A stretch of DNA of 5,870 nt from Betaproteobacteria bacterium (GTDB lineage Bacteria > Pseudomonadota > Gammaproteobacteria > Burkholderiales > Rhodocyclaceae), in contig JAEHDO010000325.1 in the NCBI GenBank assembly GCA_016880375.1, positions 1-5,870 on the forward strand, written 5' to 3'. Of the stretch, positions 1 to 5,870 are shown one piece after another. The position numbers were made by a program, and so were the translations under genes. Below the pieces are notes generated by a model that worked only from the letters and a program-made list of their open reading frames with translations, was not told where the DNA came from and did not search any database. Position 1 is the stretch's first letter, and each line of letters starts with the position of its first letter.

Positions 1-1955
1 AGCCGCTCCTCCCCCGCCGCCAGGCCGTCCGGCACGCCCATCAGCACCACCACGTCGCCCGCCTCGAAGCGGGCCTCCGGCGCCGGGCTGACGGCGCGGA
101 TGCCGCGCCGGCGGATGGCAGTGACGGCGACGCCGAAGCGCTCGAGGTCGATCTCGGCGAGGCTGCGGCCGATGCCCCAGGCGCCGGGGTTCAGCACCAG
201 AGAATGCAGGCGCGGCTGGCGCGCCTCGTCGAGGTCGCCGGCGGCGTCGGAAGCGCCATGGAAGAAGCCGCGCAGCAGGTCGTAGCGCTGCTCGCGCACC
301 TCGCGGAAGCGGCGCACGACGCGGGCGATCGGCACGCCGAGCAGCACCAGGGCATGCGAGGCGAGCATGATGGAGGATTCCAGCACCTCCGGCACCACCT
401 CGGCGGCGCCGCCCTGCGAGAGGCGGGCGAAGTCGCTCTCGTCGACCGCCCGCACCACCACCGGCAGTTCCGGCCGCAGCTCGCGCGCCAGCGCCAGCAC
501 GCGCAGGGCGGAGTCGGCATCAGCGTAGGAGACGATCAGCACGCTGGCGCGCATCAGCCCGGCCGCCACCAGCGCCTCGCGCCGGCCGGCATCGCCATAC
601 ACCACGGTGTCGCCGGCGGCGGCGGCCTCGCGCACGCGCTCCGGGTCGAGGTCGAGGGCGACGTAGGAGACGCCCTCCTGCTCGAGGAAGCGCGCCAGGT
701 ACTGGCCGCTGCGGCCGTAGCCGCAGATGATGGCGTGCTTGTCGGTGGCCATCGAGCTGGCCGCGATCTGCGTCAGTTCCATGGCGCGCAGCATCCATTC
801 CGAGGCGCAGAAGCGCATGACGATCTTTTCGCTGTACTGGACGATGAGCGGCGCCAGCAGCATGGAGAGCACCAGCGCCGCCACCACCACCTGCAGCACG
901 GCGCCCGGCAGCAGGGGCAGATGGCGGATGTCGGCGATGAGCACGAAGCCGAATTCGCCGCCGGCGCACAGCCACAGGCCGGTGCGCATGGCCGTGCCCT
1001 GCATCGCGCCGAAGGCCCGCGACAGGCCGGCGATGATGGCGAACTTGCCGGCCAGCAGCAGCGCCAGCAGGCCGGCCACCCAGGGCAGCTGGCGAACGAT
1101 GACGCCGACGTCGAGGAACATGCCGACGGTGATGAAGAACAGCCCGAGCAGGACGTCGCGGAAGGGCTTGATGTCCTCTTCCACCTGGTAGCGGTATTCC
1201 GTCTCGGAGATGAGCATGCCGGCGAGGAAGGCGCCCAGCGCCAGCGACAGGCCGGCCAGCTCGGTGAGCCAGGCCAGGCCGAGCGTGATCAGCAGCACGT
1301 TGAGCATGAACAGCTCGGCCGAGCGGCGCCGCGCGACGATGTGGAACCAGCCGCGCATCAGGCGCTGGCCGAAGAAGAGGATCAGCGACAGCACCACCGC
1401 CGCCTTCAGCGCCGCCACGGCCAGCGTGCCGGCCATCGCTTCCGGCGCCTGCGAGAGCGCCGGCACGATGATCAGCAGCGGCACCACCGCCAGGTCCTGG
1501 AACAGCAGCACGCCGATGATCTCGCGGCCGTGCTTGGACTCCATCTGCAGGCGCTCCGCCAGCATCTTGACGATCAGCGCCGTGGACGACATGGCGAGGA
1601 TGCCGCCCAGGGCGATGCCCGCCTGCAAAGTCAGCCCCGCCAGCACGGCGGCGGCGGCGGTGGCGAGGATGGTCAGCAGCACCTGCGCCAGGCCGAGTCC
1701 GAACACCGTGCGCTTCATGCTGTAGAGGCGCGCCAGCGAGAACTCCAGGCCGATGGAGAACATCAGGAACACCACGCCGAACTCGGCCAGGTGCCGCGCC
1801 GCATCGGAGTCGGGAATGAGGTCGAAGGCGCGCGGCCCGATGGCGGCGCCGACCAGCAGGTAGCCGAGGACCGGCGGCAGGTTGAGGGCGCGGAACAGCG
1901 CCACCACCAGGACGGCGGAAGCGAGCAGGACGAGAACCAGTTGCAGCGTGGTCAT
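1..1955 (-). CDS. Kef-type monovalent cation:proton antiporter (CPA2 family), 3' end cut by window edge
   Basis: Inner-membrane K+(or Na+)/H+ antiporter of the CPA2/KefB-KefC type. The frame is open from the ATG at 1955-1953 to the left edge: 651 codons, no stop, so only the extreme C-terminus is missing if it has the family's usual length (my estimate 650-670 residues). Residues ~1-375 form the hydrophobic exchanger domain of about 12 membrane helices. It holds the family FQD motif (Q153, D154), an ion-path acidic residue, and the conserved segment LLGLFFITVGM (269-279). An RCK_N/TrkA-N Rossmann domain follows, with IICGYGRSG (409-417) matching GxGxxG and acidic residues at D435/D437 ending the next strand. 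From ~585 a TrkA-C-like domain begins. The E. coli Kef loop HALESDIEP appears here as YQVEEDIKP (256-264), so glutathione gating like that of KefC cannot be assumed. The start fits because the first membrane helix begins at once, but no clear Shine-Dalgarno sequence precedes it. It is divergent from the LPS genes. Family call is firm; ion and regulator are unknown. Confidence 0.93.
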   Translation of the reverse strand, partial: MTTLQLVLVLLASAVLVVALFRALNLPPVLGYLLVGAAIGPRAFDLIPDSDAARHLAEFGVVFLMFSIGLEFSLARLYSMKRTVFGLGLAQVLLTILATAAAAVLAGLTLQAGIALGGILAMSSTALIVKMLAERLQMESKHGREIIGVLLFQDLAVVPLLIIVPALSQAPEAMAGTLAVAALKAAVVLSLILFFGQRLMRGWFHIVARRRSAELFMLNVLLITLGLAWLTELAGLSLALGAFLAGMLISETEYRYQVEEDIKPFRDVLLGLFFITVGMFLDVGVIVRQLPWVAGLLALLLAGKFAIIAGLSRAFGAMQGTAMRTGLWLCAGGEFGFVLIADIRHLPLLPGAVLQVVVAALVLSMLLAPLIVQYSEKIVMRFCASEWMLRAMELTQIAASSMATDKHAIICGYGRSGQYLARFLEQEGVSYVALDLDPERVREAAAAGDTVVYGDAGRREALVAAGLMRASVLIVSYADADSALRVLALARELRPELPVVVRAVDESDFARLSQGGAAEVVPEVLESSIMLASHALVLLGVPIARVVRRFREVREQRYDLLRGFFHGASDAAGDLDEARQPRLHSLVLNPGAWGIGRSLAEIDLERFGVAVTAIRRRGIRAVSPAPEARFEAGDVVVLMGVPDGLAAGEER

Positions 1956-2023
1956 GAAATCAGGGGCGGGGCAGGCCGGGTTAGTTTGGTATACTTTTCC
2001 TCTAGTCTAATGAACTCGCCCGA
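1956..2023. promoter_or_regulatory. Divergent intergenic region between the antiporter gene and kdsD
   Basis: This 68-bp gap is the only sizeable non-coding DNA in the window and must hold the start signals for both directions. The left half (1961-1980) is almost pure G/C with G runs on the plus strand. The right half (1981-2011) is a sharp AT-rich island, as expected of a promoter in a GC-rich genome. The sequence GTATAC at 1989-1994 is palindromic, so a -10-like element can be read both ways: TATACT rightward is good, TATACC leftward is weak. No -35 box is convincing in either direction, and I see no clear operator repeat. Confidence 0.6.
1987..1995 (+). promoter_or_regulatory. Candidate extended -10 promoter for the kdsD-lptC-lptA operon
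   Basis: TGGTATACT matches the sigma-70 extended -10 pattern TGnTATAAT at all but one defined position. It lies in a local AT-rich stretch, 28 nt before the kdsD start codon, which predicts a transcript start near 2002 and a leader of only about 20 nt. The -35 position (about 1967-1972) is G-rich and does not resemble TTGACA, which is compatible with an extended -10 promoter. This is inference from sequence alone. Confidence 0.5.
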
Positions 2024-3016
2024 ATGAACCAAATCCCGGCCATTGAGAAAGCCGATGCGGAGGCGCTGGAACTTGCCAAAAGGGTGCTGCGCATCGAGGC
2101 GCAGGCCGTCGCCGGCCTGATCGATCGCCTCGACGCCGGCTTTCTCAAAGCGATCGCGCTGATTCTCGCCTGCCGCGGCCGCGTCGTCGTCTCCGGCGTC
2201 GGCAAGTCCGGCCACATCGCACGCAAGATCGCCGCCACCCTCGCCAGCACCGGCACCCCGGCCTACTTCGTGCACGCCGCCGAAGCCGCCCACGGCGACC
2301 TCGGCATGATCACCCGCGACGACGTGCTGATCGCGCTGTCCAATTCCGGCGAGAGCGAGGAACTGCTGACCATCGTGCCGCTCGTCAAGCGCCAGGGCGG
2401 CAGGCTGGTGGCCATCACCGGCAATCCGGCTTCCTCGCTGGCCCGCGAAGCCGACGCCCACCTCGATGCCGGCGTCGCCGAGGAGGCCTGCCCGCTCAAC
2501 CTCGCCCCCACCGCCAGCACCACCGCGGCGCTGGCCATGGGCGATGCCCTCGCCGTGGCCCTGCTCGACGCGCGCAACTTCAACGCCGAGGATTTCGCCC
2601 GCTCCCACCCCGGCGGCACGCTCGGCCGGCGCCTGCTGACGCACGTGCGCGACATCATGCGCCCCGTCGACGACGTGCCGCGCGTCGGCGAGCACGCCAC
2701 CGTTGCCGAGGCGGTGCTGGCGATTTCCCGCGGCGGCATGGGCATGACTGCGGTGGTGACCGAGGCGCTCGCCGTCGTCGGCATCTTCACCGACGGCGAC
2801 CTGCGCCGCGCCCTGGAAAAGGTCGTCGACCTGAGGGGCACGCCGGTGGCGCAGGTTATGACGCGCAACCCCCGTAGCATCGGCCCCGATCGCCTGGCGG
2901 CGGAGACGGCGCAGATGATGGAGGAACACAAGATCAGCCAGATCCTCGTCGTCGACAACGGCGCGCTGGTGGGCGCGCTCAACACGCACGACCTGCTCCG
3001 CGCCAAGGTGATCTGA
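2024..3016 (+). CDS. kdsD: D-arabinose-5-phosphate isomerase, KpsF/GutQ family
   Basis: Cytoplasmic enzyme that interconverts D-ribulose-5-phosphate and D-arabinose-5-phosphate, the first committed step to Kdo, the LPS inner-core sugar. At 330 residues it is the normal family length. A SIS sugar-isomerase domain covers ~45-185, with VSGVGKSG (56-63), ALSNSGE (104-110), EACPLNLAPT (154-163) and SHPGG (194-198). With a two-residue offset, the residues known to matter in E. coli KdsD (K59, H88, E111, E152, H193) align with K61, H90, E113, E154 and H195, so it should be active. Two CBS domains follow (~205-265 and ~273-328), the first with GIFTDGDLRR (253-262). The ATG at 2024 gives the family's N-terminus, but the Shine-Dalgarno sequence is poor. 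It is first in the plus-strand operon; lptC starts 7 nt after its stop. A GutQ or KpsF paralogue cannot be fully excluded, but the LPS export neighbours favour kdsD. Confidence 0.95.
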   Translation: MNQIPAIEKADAEALELAKRVLRIEAQAVAGLIDRLDAGFLKAIALILACRGRVVVSGVGKSGHIARKIAATLASTGTPAYFVHAAEAAHGDLGMITRDDVLIALSNSGESEELLTIVPLVKRQGGRLVAITGNPASSLAREADAHLDAGVAEEACPLNLAPTASTTAALAMGDALAVALLDARNFNAEDFARSHPGGTLGRRLLTHVRDIMRPVDDVPRVGEHATVAEAVLAISRGGMGMTAVVTEALAVVGIFTDGDLRRALEKVVDLRGTPVAQVMTRNPRSIGPDRLAAETAQMMEEHKISQILVVDNGALVGALNTHDLLRAKVI

Positions 3017-3023
3017 AGCGGCC

Positions 3024-3596
3024 ATGAAACTGCGCGTCCAGAGCCTGTTCCCGATCGCCCTCCTGACCCTGCTGGTCGGCCTCACCTTCTGGCTCGAGCG
3101 CGCCACCGAGCTCAAGCGCCCGGGCAGCGACAGCCTCCTCCGGCACGATCCGGACTTCTTCGTCGAAAACCTCAGGCTGCGCAGCTTTTCCACGACCGGG
3201 GAACTGCAGAGCACGCTCGCCGCGACAAAAATGGTACATTACCCGGACGACGAAACCACGCTCGTGACCGAACCGCGCGTGTGGTTCCTGAAGGGGCCGC
3301 GTCCCACCCAGCTCACCGCCCGGCAGGGGCTGGTCGCGCCGGATGGCAGGCAGGTCGTGCTTGTCGGCGACGTGCGCGGCGTGCGCGAGGCGACGAAGAC
3401 CGACCCGCAGCTGGTCCTGACCACCACGCACCTTACCTTGTTTCCGGACGATGACATGATGCGCACCAATGCCGCCGTGACGGTCGTCCAGGGCGCCTCG
3501 GTGGTGCGCGCCGTCGGCTTCGAAGCCGACAACAAGTCGAAGATCATCCAGCTGCTGAGCCAGGTCAATAGCACCATCCAAATGAAGCAACGCTGA
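3024..3596 (+). CDS. lptC: LPS export system protein LptC
   Basis: Membrane-anchored component of the Lpt trans-envelope bridge. It takes LPS from the LptB2FG ABC transporter in the inner membrane and passes it to LptA in the periplasm. The 190-residue product has one N-terminal membrane segment (~8-24, LFPIALLTLLVGLTFWL) and no cleavage site, then a periplasmic beta-rich LptC/YrbK domain. Family-like landmarks are HDPDFFVEN (41-49), HYPDDETTLVTEP (72-84), LTLFPDD (137-143) and VGFEADNKSKIIQL (164-177). These are typical of betaproteobacterial LptC, a divergent family best recognised by its topology and its place next to lptA. The start has a weak GAAG ribosome site at 3015-3018, inside the kdsD stop region. 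Its stop TGA shares one base with the lptA start, implying translational coupling. kdsC, normally found just upstream, is absent. Confidence 0.92.
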   Translation: MKLRVQSLFPIALLTLLVGLTFWLERATELKRPGSDSLLRHDPDFFVENLRLRSFSTTGELQSTLAATKMVHYPDDETTLVTEPRVWFLKGPRPTQLTARQGLVAPDGRQVVLVGDVRGVREATKTDPQLVLTTTHLTLFPDDDMMRTNAAVTVVQGASVVRAVGFEADNKSKIIQLLSQVNSTIQMKQR

Positions 3597-4213
3597 TGCC
3601 CATGATGCCCACCCCCCTTGCCCGCCGCGCCCTGCTGGGCGCCGCACTCCTGGCTGCCGCCGCGTTGTGCCATGCCGAGAAGGCCGATCGGGACAAGCCG
3701 GTCAACCTCGAGGCCGACCGCGTGACCGTGGACGACATCAACAAGGTGCACGTCTTCGAAGGCCGCGTCACGATGAGCCAGGGGACCCTGCTGATCCGCG
3801 GCGACAAGGTCGTCGTCAAGCAGGATGCCGAAGGTTTCCAGAGCGGGGTGATCACCGCCAATCCCGGCGGCCTGGCCTACTTCCGCGTCAAGCGCGACGG
3901 CAAGGACGAATACACCGAGGGCGAAGCCGAGCGCATCGAGCACGATGCCAAGGCGGACATCACCAAGTTCTTCAACCGCGCCTGGGTCAAGAGCGGCCTC
4001 GACGAGGTGCGCGGCCAGTACATCATGGTCGACGGCCGCAACGCCAACTACTCGGTCACCAGCGGCCCGGCCGGCGGCGTCACGCCCGGCCGCGACAGCC
4101 GCGTGCGCGCCATCATCCAGCCGAAGCACAAGGACAAGGCGGCGCCGCAGCCGGCCCCGGCCGAGCAGCCGGTGCGACTGCAGATCGCCCCCACCCTCTC
4201 GAACCCCAAATAG
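3596..4213 (+). CDS. lptA: LPS transport periplasmic protein LptA
   Basis: Periplasmic bridge protein that polymerises between LptC and the outer-membrane LptDE complex and carries LPS across the periplasm. The 205-residue precursor has a clear Sec signal peptide: RR at 10-11, an alanine/leucine-rich core at 12-25, and likely cleavage after CHA (25-27). An OstA/LptA beta-jellyroll domain spans ~34-155, with [13 protein letters not shown] (35-47), [20 protein letters not shown] (53-72) and [10 protein letters not shown] (108-117). The tail from ~176 is rich in Lys, Pro and Ala, looks disordered and is longer than the minimal domain needs. The ATG at 3596 overlaps the lptC stop (TGATG). In-frame ATGs at 3602 and 3605 are alternative starts that leave the signal peptide intact; a weak GAAG at 3584-3587 favours the first. 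The gene after it is not lptB, which is unusual. Confidence 0.94.
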   Translation: MPMMPTPLARRALLGAALLAAAALCHAEKADRDKPVNLEADRVTVDDINKVHVFEGRVTMSQGTLLIRGDKVVVKQDAEGFQSGVITANPGGLAYFRVKRDGKDEYTEGEAERIEHDAKADITKFFNRAWVKSGLDEVRGQYIMVDGRNANYSVTSGPAGGVTPGRDSRVRAIIQPKHKDKAAPQPAPAEQPVRLQIAPTLSNPK

Positions 4214-4216
4214 GAG
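4212..4216 (+). promoter_or_regulatory. Shine-Dalgarno site of the enoyl-CoA hydratase gene
   Basis: AGGAG begins within the lptA stop codon and lies 10 nt before the ATG at 4227. It is the clearest ribosome binding site in the window. It fixes the hydratase start and suggests this gene is translated more strongly than, and independently of, the weakly served lptC and lptA upstream. Confidence 0.75.
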
Positions 4217-4226
4217 CAGCCACGCC

Positions 4227-5003
4227 ATGGCTTACGAGAACGTCATCGTCGAGACCCGCGGCAAGGTCGGCCTCGTGACGCTGAACCGCCCGAAGGCGCT
4301 CAACGCACTCAACGATGCGCTGGTCGACGAGCTCGGCGACGCGCTCGGCAAATTCGAGGCCGACGAAGCCATCGGCGCCATCGTCATCACCGGCTCGGAG
4401 AAGGCCTTCGCCGCCGGCGCCGACATCGTCGCCATGAGCCGGATGGACTACATGGACGTCTACAAGAGCGACTTCATCACGCGCAACTGGGAACGCGTCA
4501 AGACCTGCCGCAAGCCGGTGATCGCCGCGGTAGCGGGCTTCGCCCTGGGCGGCGGCTGCGAGCTGGCGATGTCCTGCGACATCATCATCGCCGCCGACAC
4601 GGCGAAATTCGGCCAGCCCGAGATCAAGCTCGGCATCCTGCCCGGCGCCGGCGGCACGCAGCGCCTGCCGCGCGCCGTCGGCAAGGCCAAGGCCATGGAC
4701 CTCTGCCTCACCGCCCGCCTGATGGATGCCGCCGAGGCCGAGCGCGCCGGACTCGTTTCCCGCATCGTGCCCGCCGACAAGCTGCTGGAGGAGGCGCTGG
4801 CCGCCGCCGCGACCATCGCCGGCTTCTCCCTGCCGGTGATCATGATGGTCAAGGAATGCGTCAACCGCGCCTACGAAGGGCCGCTCGCCGAGGGCATGCT
4901 GTTCGAGCGGCGCACCTTCCACGCCGCCTTCTCGCTCGCCGACAAGCAGGAAGGCATGGCCGCCTTCGTCGACAAGCGCAAGCCGGACTTCAAGAACAGG
5001 TAG
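4227..5003 (+). CDS. Enoyl-CoA hydratase (crotonase superfamily)
   Basis: Cytoplasmic enzyme that adds water to trans-2-enoyl-CoA to give 3-hydroxyacyl-CoA, as in beta-oxidation and aromatic or amino-acid degradation. At 258 residues it has full family length and closely follows the ECHS1/PaaF-type pattern. The N-terminal strand is [14 protein letters not shown] (15-28). The first oxyanion-hole and CoA-binding segment is FAAGADI (61-67). The second is [13 protein letters not shown] (106-118), with G109 and catalytic E112. [20 protein letters not shown] (128-147) carries the second catalytic glutamate, E132. The 20-residue spacing equals that of E144/E164 in the rat enzyme, so a true hydratase rather than an isomerase or dehalogenase is likely. 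The C-terminal region has [19 protein letters not shown] (235-253), typical of the family. It starts 13 nt after lptA, at the place where lptB is normally found. No other acyl-CoA gene is in view, so its pathway and substrate length cannot be told. Confidence 0.95.
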   Translation: MAYENVIVETRGKVGLVTLNRPKALNALNDALVDELGDALGKFEADEAIGAIVITGSEKAFAAGADIVAMSRMDYMDVYKSDFITRNWERVKTCRKPVIAAVAGFALGGGCELAMSCDIIIAADTAKFGQPEIKLGILPGAGGTQRLPRAVGKAKAMDLCLTARLMDAAEAERAGLVSRIVPADKLLEEALAAAATIAGFSLPVIMMVKECVNRAYEGPLAEGMLFERRTFHAAFSLADKQEGMAAFVDKRKPDFKNR

Positions 5004-5007
5004 TCAG

Positions 5008-5870
5008 TCACTTCCGTACGGCGATCGCCACACCCACTGCGGCGATCGCCATCCCCGCCACGGCCGCCAGACCGAGCCGCTCGCCGAAAATGAAAAACGC
5101 CAGCAGCGCCGTGGTCGGCGGCACGAGATAGAACAGCGCCGACACCCGCGTCGCCGCCCCGCGCCGTATCAGCAGGTGCAGCAGCGAGATCGCGCCCAGC
5201 GACAACACGAAGATCAGCCAGCCCAGCGCAAAGACGAACTGGCCGCTCCAATCGACGCGCATGGTCTCGAAAACCAGGGCAAAAGGCAGCAGCACCAGCG
5301 CGGCGGCAACGAACTGGATCACCGAGCCGCTCCACAGGTCCAGCTCGGCACAGTAGCGTTTCTGGTAGAGCGTGCCGAGCGTGATGCTGACCAGCGCCAG
5401 CGTCGAAAAGGCGAGCCCGGCCCCGCTCAGGCCGCCAAAGCCCAGCTTGTCCCACACCACCAGCGTGACGCCGCCGAAGCCGAGCGCCAGGCCTGCCCAC
5501 TGCCGGCTGTTCACGCGTTCGCCCACCATGGACGCACTGAGGAATGCCGTCAGCAGCGGCTGGATGCCGACGACAAGGGCCACCACCCCTGCCGGCATGC
5601 CCACGTGAATGGCGAGGAAGACGCCGGAAAGATAGCCCCCATGCAGTAACGCGCCTGCAACAGCGATATGGAACCATTGCGTCGGTCTGTGCGGCCAGGG
5701 CCGCCGCAGGACCAGCGCCAGCAGGCCCAGCAGTCCGATGACGCAGGCAAAGCGGATCAGCAGGAAGGTCAGCGGCTCGGCATAGGGCAGCCCCAGCTTG
5801 GCACCGATGAAGCCGGTGCTCCAGAGCAGGACGAACAAGCCTGGCGCAAGGGCAAGAAAAAAGGATTGAC
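5008..5870 (-). CDS. DMT-superfamily transporter with two EamA domains, 5' end cut by window edge
   Basis: Inner-membrane protein of the drug/metabolite transporter superfamily, probably a metabolite exporter; the substrate cannot be predicted. 286 codons are visible, ending in TGA at 5010-5008. About ten hydrophobic helices are present. The two EamA halves show an internal repeat: PLLTAFLSASMVGER and PPTTALLAFFIFGER occupy matching places before the last helix of each half. The N-terminal FVLLWSTGFIGAKLGLPYAEP is typical of this group. A TTG at 5838-5836 could serve as a start, but the frame stays open to the edge and encodes sensible upstream residues (QSFFLALAPG). The true start therefore most likely lies outside the window, only a few codons on. 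The gene is convergent with the enoyl-CoA hydratase gene, with 4 nt between the stops. G+C and codon style match its neighbours, so there is no sign of recent transfer. Confidence 0.93.
   Translation of the reverse strand, partial: QSFFLALAPGLFVLLWSTGFIGAKLGLPYAEPLTFLLIRFACVIGLLGLLALVLRRPWPHRPTQWFHIAVAGALLHGGYLSGVFLAIHVGMPAGVVALVVGIQPLLTAFLSASMVGERVNSRQWAGLALGFGGVTLVVWDKLGFGGLSGAGLAFSTLALVSITLGTLYQKRYCAELDLWSGSVIQFVAAALVLLPFALVFETMRVDWSGQFVFALGWLIFVLSLGAISLLHLLIRRGAATRVSALFYLVPPTTALLAFFIFGERLGLAAVAGMAIAAVGVAIAVRK
5020..5050. repeat. Two copies of the palindrome GGCGATCGCC, able to form a hairpin
   Basis: The 10-bp perfect palindrome GGCGATCGCC occurs at 5020-5029 and again at 5041-5050. Because each copy is its own reverse complement, the two can pair with each other as a 10-bp stem with an 11-nt loop. 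Both copies lie inside the last codons of the EamA gene, where each spells Ala-Ile-Ala on the minus strand. The pair sits 16 nt past the hydratase stop codon. No T-run follows, so it is not a standard intrinsic terminator, but it could slow polymerase or protect the 3' end of the hydratase transcript. Confidence 0.5.

Noticed and set aside
2006..2011. TCTAAT as a second -10 box for kdsD
   Set aside because: It would put the transcript start only a few bases before the kdsD ATG and has no usable -35 at normal spacing. The extended -10 at 1987-1995 is better.
204..2027. A 607-codon open frame on the plus strand, opposite the antiporter gene
   Set aside because: It is the antisense shadow of a GC-rich membrane-protein gene. 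Its product is a low-complexity mix of H, Q, R, E, A and G with no recognisable domain, while the opposite strand encodes a clear Kef antiporter throughout.
1952..3214. A 420-codon minus-strand frame opposite kdsD and early lptC
   Set aside because: The product is rich in G, A, V, D, H and R with no family features, and it lies fully opposite well-supported genes. Such long antisense frames are common at this G+C content.
3945..4226. A longer N-terminal form of the enoyl-CoA hydratase starting inside lptA
   Set aside because: The added residues are an Arg/Ser/Pro-rich out-of-frame reading of lptA. The ATG at 4227 has a good AGGAG site and gives the family's normal N-terminus.
3239..4228. A 329-codon minus-strand frame opposite lptC and lptA
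   Set aside because: Compositional shadow. LptC and LptA have correct topology, signal sequences and family motifs on the plus strand.
4113..4922. A 269-codon minus-strand frame opposite the hydratase gene
   Set aside because: Compositional shadow of a highly conserved crotonase gene whose catalytic residues are intact.
5836..5838. TTG as the real start of the EamA transporter
   Set aside because: The frame stays open to the window edge and encodes plausible family N-terminal residues upstream, so a start outside the window is more likely.
1..5870. RNA genes, CRISPR arrays, insertion sequences, attachment sites or intrinsic terminators
   Set aside because: I looked for direct-repeat arrays, inverted ends, tRNA-like stems and GC hairpins with T-runs and saw none that would stand. 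Nearly all bases are accounted for by six intact-looking genes.

Overview
The window is gene-dense, GC-rich DNA (well over 60% G+C by eye) that looks like a betaproteobacterial chromosome. A Rhodocyclales-type relative (Azoarcus/Thauera/Sterolibacterium-like) is my best guess. That rests on G+C content, the style of the proteins and the presence of a lipopolysaccharide (LPS) gene block, not on any marker gene. It holds six protein genes, two of them cut by the window edges, and almost no spare DNA. I see no rRNA, tRNA, CRISPR array, insertion sequence, phage gene or other obvious mobile element.

Layout. (1) On the minus strand, from 1955 to beyond the left edge, lies a Kef-type monovalent cation:proton antiporter (CPA2 family): a membrane exchanger, then an NAD-binding RCK_N/TrkA-N domain, then the start of a TrkA-C domain. 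(2) A 68-bp divergent intergenic region (1956-2023) carries a G-rich block and an AT island with a good extended -10 box for the rightward genes. (3) On the plus strand, four tightly packed genes appear to form one operon: kdsD (arabinose-5-phosphate isomerase, 2024-3016), lptC (3024-3596), lptA (3596-4213) and a crotonase-family enoyl-CoA hydratase (4227-5003). Gaps are 7 nt, a 1-nt overlap and 13 nt. (4) On the minus strand, ending 4 nt from the hydratase and running off the right edge, is a DMT/EamA-family transporter.

How the genes work together. KdsD makes the arabinose-5-phosphate precursor of Kdo, the inner-core sugar of LPS. LptC and LptA are the inner-membrane-anchored and periplasmic bridge parts of the LPS export machine. 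The operon therefore links Kdo supply to LPS transport, as in many Proteobacteria. The odd part is what is missing: the usual order is kdsD-kdsC-lptC-lptA-lptB(-rpoN), but here kdsC (Kdo-8-phosphate phosphatase) is absent between kdsD and lptC. A fatty-acid or acyl-CoA type hydratase also stands where lptB (the transport ATPase) is expected, followed at once by an opposing gene that closes the operon. This broken synteny is the main point of interest. I found no convincing sign of a wholly new system.
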